From: Dermacentor variabilis
Lineage: Eukaryota; Arthropoda; Arachnida; Ixodida; Ixodidae
Reading direction: 5' to 3'
Assembly: GCF_050947875.1 (NCBI RefSeq)
Contig: NC_134568.1
Span: 255,261,778-255,325,777 of the forward strand
Length of the DNA: 64,000 nt
The position numbers and the translations under genes are program-made. The notes beneath the pieces were generated by a model. The model was not told where the DNA came from and did no database searches. It saw only the letters and a program-made list of their open reading frames with translations. Shown piece by piece: positions 53,966 to 64,000 of this stretch; position 1 is the first letter of the stretch; each line of letters opens with the position of its first letter.

Positions 53966-54488
53966 ATTTAATCGAACGTAGGCCAATACTTTTCTTTAAA
54001 GATGAGGTACGAGAGTCACGGGTCGGTTTAGACTCGAGGATGCGGTTTGGCCGCTGCCACCAGACCCTGGCAACTGCAGGAAAGCTGATGCCACGAGGTG
54101 GAAAAATATCTTGCTGATGCTATCAGGACATAAAGAGAATCGGGGATGTCTGTAACAATGGAGATCATATAGGCGAAGGCAAAAGAGATCACAAGCATTC
54201 AATGCATCACTCGGAGCAGGTTCAGACGCCTGTCTACTTCAACATGCTTAGTGAAGTAGATTACACCGCTAGAAAACTGGCTCCAGGTGTCATGTGATGC
54301 AATTTTGATCGATCTGATAATGCGAGCATTCAATAAGGGTAACATCTTGACGATGTTGCATGTTCTTTTCCTTTTCACAGTCAAATGCCATTTTTTGTTT
54401 GAATTACATCCGAGGAAATATTTTTTTCATACCTGAATTTCAAGGGTTGGCCTAGGATTGAGGCCTGCCTAGATTCAAATAAATACAG
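53966..54488. repeat. Possible short inverted-repeat element
   Basis: TATTTAATCGAACGTAGGCC near the left end resembles the reverse complement of the right end (TATTTATTTGAATCTAGGC). Such ATTTACTCGAATCTAGGCC-like ends are frequent in ticks. The arms here are diverged. Confidence 0.4.
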
Positions 54489-55589
54489 TCCTGTGCACAT
54501 AAGTATTTTCCATGACTGCCAAGGGGAGGCAAGGGACAGCAATGTGGTCGTATGTTGCCTGCTATGATTAGTTCAAAGTTAAAAGCATGGTGAGGGAGCC
54601 CTGGTGGTGGTAGTGTTCAATGTAGAGCCCATGAGTTATTTTTTTATGCATGAATATGTTATAATATGGAGAGCCATTTGGGGACTAATTGCTTGGATTT
54701 GCCAGACAAAACCTCACACATACAACTGCTGATAAAAGATGCAAAATGCCTTCAAGGAAACTGATGGCATTGATCTTTCAAATAGTGTGCTTCTATTGTA
54801 TGTGTTCTCGTTATTATGCGACATAGTTTAAGGAAGGATCACCGGTTCAGGTGATCAGGTCTAAACGATTGTTGAAAAAGCCATCATCCAGTGCGCTTTG
54901 GCATCATTGAAATTCTCAGCATGAGAAAGCATGACCGTAGTACTCTAATTCTGTTGTTTGCTTGGTATTGGCTATGGTGCCAATGTGGAAACAAAAGGTG
55001 CCAGTGCGAGCAATGGATTTTTGTTTGCCCACAAAGCATAATATGCACATAGCATTTGTAGCCAGCAATTGATAAAACATCTTTCGTTTTGGGCTGCTTC
55101 AAACTGCTGGGTGAAACAGTTTTAGTCAATTTCAATATCTGCTTTTTTTTTTTTCTTAGGAAATGTTTCGGTGGCTCTCAGTCATGACTTCTAGGGAGCC
55201 TTTATGAAAGTCTTTTTTTTAGGCTGGTGATAGCCTTTGTAAGGGTACCCACTGCCCATTGTGCTGTCACCAGGTGAAACTTTCTGCTGAATTTAGCGAT
55301 GTGGGACAAATTGGTGGAGACCGTACAGACAGGCCACATTGCCAACGATCGTTGGAAAGGCCACAGTGATCATCTCCTCATTAGGATGTGCAAGAAATTG
55401 CATTTCTTTAGTAAACATTGTCCTAAGCCACCAAAGATATATAGCCTATGTGAGCTGTACATGCGACACATATTGAAGTGAAGCTTTCTTTGCCTCTTCT
55501 CCCGACTTTCCGGGCACTGCTGCTGCTGTTATGGTCTTGCTGCAAGTGCTGCTGAGTTTCTTCCAAACCACACGATAGTGCTCACCTCT
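54489..55589. other. No feature recognised
   Basis: An 83-codon minus frame (55135-54884) is unassigned. Confidence 0.35.
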
Positions 55590-55985
55590 GTGCATCCCGG
55601 CCGGCGCCGGCGCGGCAGCGTTTCAGTATGTGCATATGGCAAGTGCTGTGCTTGCTTTCCTATGTGACAAAAATGCAGATGCTGGCCTGTGGAGGTGGCG
55701 TGCTGGGCTGTGATAGTGTCAACATTACAATTGTCGATACCCTGAAGAGAGAGCTTAGAGCTGGCTTCTCAACAGTGTGCTGGCCACGTATGCAGAAAAA
55801 GCATGTAAACACGCGCCAGCAAAATGGCTCCAAAGCATGCACTTAGTATCAAAGACACTAAGGCCCAAAAGAAGCGTTGCATGGAACCAGAGTGTCTTCG
55901 CTATGCAGCGAAACAGGGTGCACACCGAGAATGTATGTGTACAATGTATACATACAATTACACTAATTCTTTTAATTACATACAG
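55590..55985 (+). repeat. Dispersed repeat, copy 2 (inverted partner at 13760-14132)
   Basis: Colinear with the minus strand of 14132-13760. The peptide starting MAPKHALSIKDTKAQKKR and CLRYAAKQGAHRECMCTMYT is similar to that of the other copy. An earlier frame gives VNITIVDTLKRELRAG. More diverged and less CpG-rich than copy 1, consistent with CpG decay. Confidence 0.6.
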
Positions 55986-56073
55986 CCACCTAATTCAATT
56001 AAAGTCTAATACTTCTGCCACAATGCGATGTGCTATGTGATTCAAGAGGAGAGATGGTGGGCTAGTTGGTACT

Positions 56074-56187
56074 GCATAACTTTAGGCAAAGTGCAAAACA
56101 GCATGTAGGACTGTTTTATTCAGAAGAAGGGACTTCGTTCCCTTCTGCTGTCCTATGTGCTGTTTTGCGCCTTGCCTCAAGTTATGC
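56074..56187. repeat. Foldback hairpin
   Basis: GCATAACTTTAGGCAAAGTG pairs with CTTGCCTCAAGTTATGC, and inner GTGCAAAACAGC pairs with GCTGTTTTGCGC; the arms are about 50 bp. GGGCTAGTTGGTACT just before it matches the word before the 41.6-kb hairpin. Confidence 0.75.
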
Positions 56188-56627
56188 TATGTGAGGCAAT
56201 GCTCAACCCTCTAAAAAATTATGAACAATGGGTGCCTCAAGCAAACACGTCTCCTTGTGTGTTCTGTGGACTATGCAGACAAGCAGCAGTGATAAGCGCA
56301 AGTTAACATTTAACATTGACTCACCATACTCATATTAGACTCAAAACTGAAGAAATTACACATTCGCCACCAACATCACCGCTAATTATCGTCAACCAAA
56401 GCAAACAGCATACAAAGCTTCCCTTGCACCAATTCCCGCAGTGCGTGGGATCCGCATACTTGTTTACATTATGGTTCAACACGCTACTATTTGAAAACAC
56501 CATTTATTTGATCTGCAAGTGGAGAGCCAAGAAAAGTCTGAATGCGCTTCACATTCTTGACGTGAGATAACACTACCAAGCACATGCCACCATGGTGCTT
56601 GAATTCGTTGAATTGTTTTATGCGACA
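56188..56627. other. No feature recognised
   Basis: Short frames only. Confidence 0.35.
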
Positions 56628-58860
56628 TATCATCATCAGCAGCAGCCTGCTACGCCCACTGCAGGGCAAAGGCCTCTCCCATATTTCTCCAACTACCCCG
56701 GTCATGTGCTAATTGTGGCCATGTTGTCCCTGCAAACTTCTTAATCTCATCCACCCACCTAACTTTCTGCCGCCCCCTGCTGCGCTTCCCTTCTCTTGGA
56801 ATTCAGTCCGTAAGCATTAATGACCATCGGTTATCTTCCCTCCTCATTACATGCCCTGCTCACGTCCATTTCTTTTTCATGATTTCAACTAAGGTGTCAT
56901 TAACTCGCATTTGTTCCCTCACCCAGTCTGCTCTTATCCCTTAACGTTACACCCATCATTCTTCTTTGCATAGCTCGTTGCATCGTCCTCAATTTAAGTA
57001 GAACCCTTTTCGTAAGCCTCCAGGTTTCTGTCCCGTATGTGAGTACTGGTAATACACAGCTGTATACACTTTTCTCTTGAGGGATAATGGCAACCTGCTG
57101 TTCATGATCTGAGAATGCCTGCCAAATGCACCCCAGCCCATTCTTATTCTTCTGATTATTATCGTCTCATGATCCGGATCCGTCGTCACTACCTGCCCTA
57201 AGTAGATGTATTCCCTTACGACTTCCAGTGCCTCGCTGCCTATTGTAAATTGCTGTTCTCTTCGGATACTGTTAAGCATTACTTTAGTTTTCTGCAGATT
57301 AATTTTTAGACCCACTCTTCTGCTTTGCCTCTCCAGGTCAGTGAGCATGCATTGCAATTGGTCCCCTGAGTTACTAAACAAGGCAACATCATCAGCGAAT
57401 CGCAAGTTACTAAGGTACTCTCCATTAACTCTTATACCCAATTCTTCCCAATCCAGGTCTCTGAACACCTCCTGTAAACACGCTGTGAATAGCATTGGAG
57501 AGATCGTATCTCCCTGCCTGATGCCCTTCTTTATTGGGATTTTGCTGCTTTCTTTATGGAGGACTACGGTGGCTGTGGAGCCGCTATAGGTATCTTTCAG
57601 TATTTTTACATACGGCTCATCTACACCTTGATTCCGTAATGCCTGCATGAGTGCTGAGGTTTCGACTGAAACAAACGCTTTCTCGTAATTAATGAAAGCT
57701 ACATGTAAGGGTTGGCTATATTCTGCACATTTCTCTATCACCTGATTGATAGTGTGAATATGGTCTATTGTTGAGTAGCCTTTACGAAATCCTGCCTGGT
57801 CTTTTGGTTGACAGAATTCTAAGGTGTTCCTGATTCTGTTTGCAATTACCTTAGTAAATACTTTGTAGGCAACAGACAGTATGCTGATCGGTCTATAATC
57901 TTTCTAGTCTTTGGAATCCCCTTTCTTATGGATTAAGATTATGTTGGCGTTCTTCCAAGATTCCGGTGCACTCGAGGTCATGAGGCATTGCGTATACAGG
58001 GTGGCCAGTTTTTCTAGAACAATCTGCCAACCATCCTTCAACAAATCTGCTGTTACCTGATCCTCCCCAGCTGCCTTTCTTAATCAGCTGTCGTAACCAG
58101 ATCTTTTCTCTCCTTCGATAGCTTACTGGTATCCTGCCTAACGAAGTTACCACCGACTTCTATTGCACACTCCTTAATGATGCCCATAAGATTGTCGTTC
58201 ATTGCTTCAACACTAAGGTCCTCTTCTTGAGTTAAAGCCGTATACCTGTTCTGTAGCTTGATCCGGAATTCCTCTATTTTCCCTCTTACCGCTAACTCAT
58301 TGATCGGCTTATTATGTACCAGTTTCTTCCGTTCCCTCCTCAAGTCTAGGCTAATTCGAGATCTTACCATCCTATGGTCACTGCAGCACACCTTGCCGAG
58401 CACGTCCACATCTTGTATGATACCAGGGTTAGCGCAGAGTATGAAGTCTATTTCATTTCTAGTCTCGCCATTCGGCCTCCTCCAAGTCCACTTTCAGTTA
58501 TCCCGCTTGCGGAAGAAGGTATTCATTATCCGCAAATTATTCCGTTCTGCAAACTCTACTAATAACTCTCCCTTGCTATTCCTATAGCCTACGCCATATT
58601 CCCCCACTGACTTGTCTCCAGCCTGCTTCTTGCCTACCCTGGCATTGAAGTCGCCCATCAGTATAGTGTATTTTGTTTTGACTTTACCCATCACTGATTC
58701 CACGTTTTCGTAGAAGCTTTCGACTTGCTGGTCATCATGACTGGATGTAGGCGTGTAGACCTGTACGACCTTCAATTTGTACCTATTATTAAGTTTCACA
58801 AGACCTGCCACCCTCTCGTTAATGCTATAGAATTTCAGTATGTTACCAGCTTCATCAGAT
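56628..58860 (-). mobile_element. RTE-type LINE, 5' truncated
   Basis: Minus strand. Endonuclease remnant at 58860-58400, RT to about 57000, and a 3' end with GGCCTTTGCCCTGCAGTGGG and an ATGATGATAT-type tail at 56628. RTE elements have one long ORF, short 3' UTR and simple-repeat tails, as here. The 5' end is cut within the endonuclease. Confidence 0.8.
56989..58860 (-). pseudogene. RTE-type ORF: endonuclease and reverse transcriptase (frameshifted)
   Basis: The endonuclease starts at DEAGNILKFYSINERVAGLV. VQVYTPTSSHDD, ILMGDFNARVG and, after a frame change, CCSDHRMVRSRI (SDH block) are present. A linker follows, with GEDQVTADLLKDGW and a stop just before KDYRPISILSVAYKVF. RT then continues with VAFINYEKAFVSVE (motif A), GIRQGDTISPMLF (motif B) and RFADDVALFS (catalytic FADD). 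GIRQGDTISP is diagnostic for RTE-clade RT. At least two stops or frameshifts disable it. Confidence 0.85.
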
Positions 58861-58866
58861 TCATCA

Positions 58867-58904
58867 GGAGTCAGATTCCTTATAAATCAGGAATCTGACT
58901 CCTA
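58867..58904. repeat. Perfect 14-bp palindrome at the LINE/LTR-element border
   Basis: AGGAGTCAGATTCC, a 10-base loop, and the exact reverse complement. It lies between the 5' end of the RTE LINE and the LTR of the next element. Confidence 0.85.
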
Positions 58905-58953
58905 GTTCCCGTCTCTCCGCTAAGCACAGGACGTGCCCGCTTTTTAGCACTGT

Positions 58954-59113
58954 TGCGACGAGGTTTATTGTCGTTCACAACGGTGTGGAACGCTAGATAA
59001 ATCAAGGCACTGCAAGGGCTGTCCGTAGCACGGGGCTCGCTAGCGATCACGGCACGGCCCTTCGTCTTCCTCTTCAGACGGCACATACACAGGGGCACGT
59101 CTGCTTCATTACA
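58954..59113 (-). repeat. 3' LTR, about 160 bp
   Basis: Minus strand TGTAATGAAGCAG to AACCTCGTCGCA (TG..CA). AATAAA lies near the end at 58969-58964. The right partner starts at 63966. No TATA box seen. Confidence 0.75.
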
Positions 59114-59148
59114 GTGCCCCGGGAGCGAAGCGTAGCCATCCTGGCGAC

Positions 59149-60950
59149 TCAGGGCGCGGAAAATATGAGCGGGTCGTAATACGATTTCAGGCGGTTGACA
59201 TGTACTGTCTCACACCCACGACGACGCAGGTCTGGTGACACGGTGAGCGGCTCGACTATGTAGTTTACAGGTGAAGTGGCCTCGATGATACGGTACGGAC
59301 CGTGATAATGGGCCAGGAGTTTGGAAGAAAGGCCAGGAATGTGGGCTGGTATCAAAAGCCGCACAAGCGAACCAGGAGCAAAGTTGTGCGGTGGTTGATG
59401 ATCACAGTCATGTCTTATCTTTTGACGTTCTTGAGTTTCACTAGTCAGGGCACGTGCCAGCTGACGGCAATCTTCAGCATATTTGGCGACTTCGGAAAGC
59501 GGAGTATACTCTGTAGCGTCAGGTTGGTACGGCAGTATGGTGTCCAAAGGGCATGAAGGCTCACCGCCATACACAAGGAAAAAGGGGGAAAAGCCGGTGG
59601 TCGCTTGCGTCGCGGTGTTGTACGCGAACGTAACAAAGGGAAGTACGGTGTCCCAGTTGGAGTGGTTGGATGAAATATACATCCGCAACATGTCGCCAAG
59701 TGTGCGATTGAAGCGCTCGGTCAGACCGTTGGTCTGGGGATGGTACGCGGTCGATTTGCGATGAATTATTCTGCACTCAGCAAGAAGGGCTTGGATGCCC
59801 TCCGACAGGAAGACACGGCCCCTATCACTCAGTAATTCTCGGAGAGCACCGTGGCGAAGAACAAAATTGCGAAGAATGAAAAAACAAACGTCACGGGCGG
59901 TCGCTGCTGGCAGAGCTGCAGTCTCAGCGTAGCGAGTAAGGTGATCTACGCCGACAATAATCCACCGATTTCCACGCCCGCTGCATCGAAACGGGCCGTA
60001 GAGGTCGATGCCGACGCGGTCGAACGGACGAGACGGGCATGGTAGCGGCTGCAACGGTCCTGTGAAACGCTGGGTAGGTGTCTTGCCTTGTTGGCATGTA
60101 TTGCAAGACCGAATGAACTTTTGCACAAAGTTGTACATGCCTCTCCAATAATAACGCTGACGCAACCTTGTGTAAGTTTTGAGGACGCCGGCATGGGCGC
60201 TTAGGGGATCAGAGTGAAAAGACGTGCAGACATCAGAGCACATATGACGAGGTATAGCGAGGAGCCATTTGCGTCCGTCGGGCATGTAGTTGCGACGATA
60301 GAGAATGTTGTCCCGCACGGAAAAGTGGGTTGCTTGGCGACGCAGTGCTCGTGTTGAAGGGACGTCAGACGGAGCGGCAAGGTAGTCAAGTAACATTGCA
60401 AGGGTTGGGTCCTTGCGCTGCTCTGTGAGCATGTCAGTGATGGTGAACGGTGACAGGTTGGACGAGGAAGCTGACAAAGACGCCAAATCAGGCGTCAGTG
60501 GAGAGCGAGAGAGCGCATCAGCGTCGGAGTGCTTGCGACCGGAGCGGTACATGACTCGGATGTCGTACTCTTGCAAGCGAAACGCCCAATGTCCCAAGCA
60601 TCCAGTCGGGTCTTTCAAGGAAGAAAGCCAACAAAGGGCATGGTGGTCAGTAACAACGACGAAAGAACAGCCATAAAGGTATGGGCGAAACTTTCTTAGT
60701 GCCCAGATGATCGCTAGGCACTCCTTTTCTGTGACGGAGTAATTTAATTCTGCTTTCTTGAGAGTACGGCTCGCATAAGCGACGACGTATTCATCATAGC
60801 CAGCTTTCCATTGCGCTAAGACCGCACCAAGGCCAACTCCGCTGGCGTCAGTATGGACTTCCGTGGGAGCATCAGGGTCGTGGTGGCGAAGAATCGGTGG
60901 TGAGGTCAACAAGTGGCGTAACTGCCGAAACGCTGCATCACATTCAGGTG
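59149..60950 (-). CDS. pol: Ty3/gypsy pol: RNase H and integrase part
   Basis: Clean frame of about 600 codons after an in-frame TGA (60954-60952, probably from TGG in SPECDAAF context). RNase H: D22 (VHTDASG), E64 (TEKEC), D89 (VTDHHAL) and DADALSR near 129. Integrase: HHCC finger (H233, H240, C270, C273), D303 (GIDLYGPF), D363 (LLSDRGRVF), E399 ([13 protein letters not shown]), then a chromodomain-free C-terminus with YHGPYRII. Numbers count from the M at 60912. The order RT-RNase H-integrase is normal for Ty3/gypsy, in contrast to the element at 20-27 kb. Confidence 0.9.
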
Positions 60951-60951
60951 A

Positions 60952-62686
60952 TCACGCTGCTATGCCATTACTGGCGGAAAGTAAGCTTGTCAAAGGTGCC
61001 ATGATGGATGCGAAATTGCGTACGAAGCGACGAAAATAGGAACATAATCCAATATAACTTCTGAGGGTTTTGATAGACGTGGGCGTTGGGAAGTCGGCAA
61101 CGGCGCGGAGCTTGTCTGGGTTCGGGAGGACGCCGTCTTTTGAGATAACGTGACCCAATATGGTTAGTTTTCGTGCAGCAAAACGGCACTTCTTGAGGTT
61201 AAGCTGTAGGCCGGCAGATGCGAGACAGGTCAGAATGTCCTGCAGGCGAGCGAGGTGTGTCGGAAAATCGGTTGAGAAAACGACGATGTCGTCTAGGTAA
61301 CATAAACAGGTCTTCCATTTGTGGCTGTGAAGGATGGTGTCGATCATACGCTCAAAAGTAGCAGGCCGAACAACCCAAAGGGCATGACGTTAAACTCGTA
61401 GAGGCCATCGGGTGTAACGAATGCGGTTTTCGAACGGTCAGGCTCGGCCATTGGAACTTGCCAGTACCCGGAGCGCAGATCCAAGGAACTGAAGTATTCT
61501 GCGCCTTGTAAACAATCGAGAGCGTCATCGATTCGAGGCAGTGGATAAACGTCTTTTCTTGTTATCTTGTTTAGGCATCTGTAGTCAACACAAAAGCGAA
61601 TGGAGTCATCTTTTTTTCTCACCAATACGACAGGTGAAGACCAAGGACTTCGAGAGGGACGGATTACTCTACGTTTGAGCATGCCATCCACTTGCTCCAT
61701 GATGAGTCGGCGCTCTTCAGCGGAGACACGATGCGGGCGCTGTCGCAAGGGGGAGTGGGAACCGGTTTTGATGGTGTGAGAAACACCGGTGGCACGGCCC
61801 AGTGACGTCTGATTACAGTCGAAGGAATTGACAAACTGGTGAAGGAGAGCAAGAAGTTGGCGGCGATAAGGTGGGGAAAGACCAGGGTCAATGGCGTTGT
61901 CAAAAACCACTGAAGGTGATGAGCCGGAGACCGAAGCGATGGCGTCAACATGACAGAGGGAGTCGTTAGGAACATCGAGGTCGTCGACGTAGTCGACCGC
62001 CTGGAAGTATCCTACGGTCTCTCCACGCAGTAGGCTGGTCGGGTACTGGTACTAGTTGGTGACCAGCATCACAGTTGACCCAGATGTTACAGTAAGCACG
62101 GCAAACAGAAGAACAATGCCCTTGCATTGAGCAAACACATCGGATGGCGTGAACACTACAGTGGCGTCAGATGTGGCATCAGACGACAAGACAACAGCCA
62201 TCGACGACTCAGGAGGTATGGTTGTGTCGGCATCAACAGTGAGTTTGTCGGCAAATTGAGGAGAGCTGGTCGGCAGTGATTCACATAGTGGTAAAAGCGA
62301 CACTTCTGCACGCGAACAGTCAATGACAGAATGATGATATGACAGGAAATCCCAACCAAGGATGAGGTCGTGAGAGCAAGATGGTAGCACGAAACACTCG
62401 ATTATGTACAGAACGGCGTTGATGACGACACGGGCCGTGCATACAGCTGAAGGGTAAATTCGCTGCGCGCTGGCAGTGGCGAGCACCAGGCCAGAACAAA
62501 CTGTAGTCACTTTTCGTAGCTTGCGGCAAAGGCTCTCGTGAATGACGGGAAAGGCTGCTCCGGTATCGACTAGTGCGACTGCGGGTACTCCCTCTACAAA
62601 AACGCTAATAACATTTTGCGGCGAAGATTGAGGTCTTGAGAACGTCGATGTATTTGCAGTTCTTGCCTCAGGAACTGCAGCAGTCA
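60952..62686 (-). pseudogene. pol: Ty3/gypsy pol: protease and reverse transcriptase part (broken)
   Basis: The -1 frame from the gag end reads LTAAVPEARTANTSTFS and then VALVDTGAAFPVIHESL, the retropepsin DTGA motif at about 62570. A TAG at 62054-62052 interrupts the protease-RT linker. RT has [36 protein letters not shown] (motif A) and then a deletion/frame change near 61345 at the FGL(CNAP) block. It resumes with [13 protein letters not shown] (catalytic YLDD) and LGHVISKDG. Two stops (62054-62052 and 60954-60952) plus one frameshift separate it from the RNase H-integrase part. Confidence 0.85.
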
Positions 62687-63886
62687 GTTTCCCTCTTCAG
62701 TGGGAACTCGACGACGCAGGGGCGAAATCGAACGCCGACGAGGGGAAGGAGAGCGCCGAGTTTCCGACCGGCGATCAGTGTCGAGACGTCGCGGTGATAA
62801 TGGAGGTGGGGCGGCATAATGTGGCATGTAGCTGGGCGTGTCAAAGCTGGTACGCTCAGCAATGCCGCAGGCAAAGCAGGTAGGCCGGTTCTCTTGAGTG
62901 CGCCACGTCTCGGTGGGACGCAAAAACTGTGGTGACGGTCGGGCTACTGGAAATGAAGCTGGATGCATGGGCGATGAAAATGAAGCTGTCTGTACAGGTG
63001 GCCACGCAACCACGGCTGCATAACTGAGTGGCAGCGACGTAGGGTGAGTGGCAAAGTTGGTATGGGCCAGCAGCACACTCACAGGATTGGGTAGGGGCGT
63101 TGTAGCAGCTGCAGGAAGCGCTTTAAATATCTGAGTTTGGATGGCTTGCTGCAGCGTTGGAGGCAAAGCTGCCGTAGGTGCGTCGCTGTGAGGGAGCAGC
63201 GAGAGCTGCCTGGCCACCTCTTCACGAATAAAATCTTTAATATGCTGCGAGAGGGTCGAGTTGGTTATTTCGGTAGAAACCGCGATGCTCGAGACGGAAT
63301 CGGCGTGCTGAATGTTCTGGCGGGCGATGGAACGTTGGCGGCGCAGCCCATCAAAGCTCTGGCAAAGGTTAATGAGGACTGATACGCTAGTTGGGCTTTT
63401 GGCCAGCAACATCTGGAATACGCTGTCCTCGATGCCCTTGAGGATGTGTTTAATCTTGTCATCCTCTGACATGCTGGGATTTACCCGCTTGCACAAATCG
63501 AGAACATCCTCGATGTAGCTGGCGAAGGTCTCTCCAGGCTGCTGTGCGCGCTGGCGTAGACGCTGTTCAGCGCGTAGCTTACGCACAGCTGGGCGATCAA
63601 AGACTTCAGCAAACAGAGTCTTAAACACGGACCAGCTCATAAAGTCTGATTCGTGGTTGAAAAAACAAAGTTTGGCTACGTCGGTTAGGTAGAAAGGCAC
63701 GTGGGTCAGCTTAGACTGGTCATCCCATCTGTTATGGGCACTTACACGTTCGTACGATGACAGCCAGTCTTCCACGTCGTGTTCGGCGGTCCCACTGAAA
63801 ATGGGTGGGTCGCGTTGATGAGGGACGCCGGCACAGATGACAGTGGCAGCCGGGGGTGCAGGCAACGAGGTGGCGGGATCAGGCAT
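62684..63886 (-). CDS. gag: Ty3/gypsy gag
   Basis: From the ATG at 63886 (MPDPATSLPAPPAATVICAG), open to TGA at 62686-62684. Capsid blocks: PPIFSGTAEHDVEDWLSSYE, FFNHESDFMSWSVFKTLF, FASYIEDVLDLCKRVNPSMS and KHILKGIED. These match the retrotransposon gag family and the fragment at 45.9-46.4 kb. A Pro/Ala-rich middle follows. CFACGIAERTSF keeps only the CxxC half of a zinc knuckle. The C-terminus is Arg/Ser-rich. The stop is preceded by a slippery heptamer, so gag-pol would be made by -1 frameshifting. An upstream non-ATG extension is open but not needed. Confidence 0.85.
   Translation of the reverse strand: MPDPATSLPAPPAATVICAGVPHQRDPPIFSGTAEHDVEDWLSSYERVSAHNRWDDQSKLTHVPFYLTDVAKLCFFNHESDFMSWSVFKTLFAEVFDRPAVRKLRAEQRLRQRAQQPGETFASYIEDVLDLCKRVNPSMSEDDKIKHILKGIEDSVFQMLLAKSPTSVSVLINLCQSFDGLRRQRSIARQNIQHADSVSSIAVSTEITNSTLSQHIKDFIREEVARQLSLLPHSDAPTAALPPTLQQAIQTQIFKALPAAATTPLPNPVSVLLAHTNFATHPTSLPLSYAAVVAWPPVQTASFSSPMHPASFPVARPSPQFLRPTETWRTQENRPTCFACGIAERTSFDTPSYMPHYAAPPPLSPRRLDTDRRSETRRSPSPRRRSISPLRRRVPTEEGN
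62687..62693 (-). promoter_or_regulatory. -1 ribosomal frameshift slippery site GGGAAAC
   Basis: In gag frame the minus strand reads GAG GGA AAC TGA, that is G GGA AAC directly before the stop: the X XXY YYZ pattern of retroviral -1 sites. The -1 frame is open into the protease. A downstream stem or pseudoknot was not worked out. Confidence 0.7.
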
Positions 63887-63949
63887 TGTGCTGGGCAATC
63901 TTGTTGGCAGGGTTCGAGTGCGGAGCTCCAGGACGAGGCAAAGGATCTC

Positions 63950-63965
63950 AACAACCTCCACCAAA
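63950..63965 (-). promoter_or_regulatory. Primer-binding-site candidate
   Basis: Minus-strand TTTGGTGGAGGTTGTT directly after the 5' LTR end. TGG-initial, as a match to a tRNA CCA end requires. The tRNA is not identified. Nearly the same sequence abuts the LTR at 46450. Confidence 0.5.
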
Positions 63966-64000
63966 TGCGATGAGGTTTATTGTCGTTCACAACGGTGTGG
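63966..64000 (-). repeat. 5' LTR, partial
   Basis: Matches 58954-58988 with one mismatch (GATGAGG versus GACGAGG). The rest lies beyond the window. Confidence 0.8.

Larger units (their letters stand above)
58954..64000 (-). mobile_element. Ty3/gypsy LTR retrotransposon, conventional order, runs off the window
   Basis: Minus strand: part of 5' LTR (63966-64000), gag, protease, RT, RNase H, integrase, 3' LTR (58954-59113). The 35 bases at the right edge match 58954 onward, giving the LTR identity. Short TATA-less LTRs and gag/pol in different frames fit short-LTR Ty3/gypsy lineages. At least three lesions in pol, so inactive as it stands. Confidence 0.88.

Overview
This window comes from an animal nuclear genome, most likely an ixodid (hard) tick. 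The evidence is at least five copies of a tRNA-derived SINE that I recognise as the tick Ruka family, many retroelement families typical of chelicerates, one split gene with GT-AG introns, and a 200-N scaffold gap. There is no operon structure, and I see no bacterial or organellar genes and no RNA gene other than SINE-derived sequence.

Host gene: the only cellular gene I can support is a plus-strand, five-exon gene for the mitochondrial import subunit Tim21 (TIMM21). Its coding exons are 34428-34704, 36125-36187, 40529-40691, 41792-41900 and 52479-52604. They splice in phase to a 245-residue protein, and a poly(A) signal follows at 52662. The last intron (10.6 kb) and the second intron (4.3 kb) are loaded with transposon debris.

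Left half, 1-32.6 kb: this is almost entirely nested mobile DNA. From 1 to 4772 lies an I/R1-type LINE whose 5' half is inverted against its 3' half, as expected from twin priming. From 7.3 to 8.4 kb a Jockey-like LINE fragment is split by a SINE with a 9-bp target duplication. Two I-type LINE 3' ends face each other at 9.0-11.0 and 12.3-12.9 kb. From about 20 to 32.6 kb a CR1-like LINE with an esterase domain in ORF1 carries two later insertions. The first is a complete LTR retrotransposon (20210-27341, minus strand) with identical-length 941-bp LTRs and a GTGT target duplication. The second is a minus-strand LINE 3' fragment (about 31.1-32.1 kb).

The best candidate for something unusual is the 20210-27341 element. 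It has a Ty3/gypsy-type reverse transcriptase, but the integrase lies upstream of it (Gag-protease-integrase-RT-RNase H), and its capsid region looks like a SCAN domain. These are the hallmarks of the Gmr1-like group. Its LTRs differ at only 5 of 941 positions and carry six copies of a 51-bp minisatellite in U3. Its long reading frames are clean except for a 12-base homopolymer that breaks the frame between protease and integrase.

Right edge, 56.6-64 kb: a minus-strand RTE-type LINE (56.6-58.9 kb) lies beside a minus-strand Ty3/gypsy element of the usual RT-RNase H-integrase order (58954 to beyond the window). The gag stop of that element is immediately preceded by a classic -1 slippery heptamer. 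An internally deleted relative, only LTR-partial gag-LTR, sits in the last TIMM21 intron (45.8-46.6 kb) with the same primer-binding-site sequence. Several perfect or near-perfect hairpin (foldback) elements and short inverted-repeat elements are scattered throughout.
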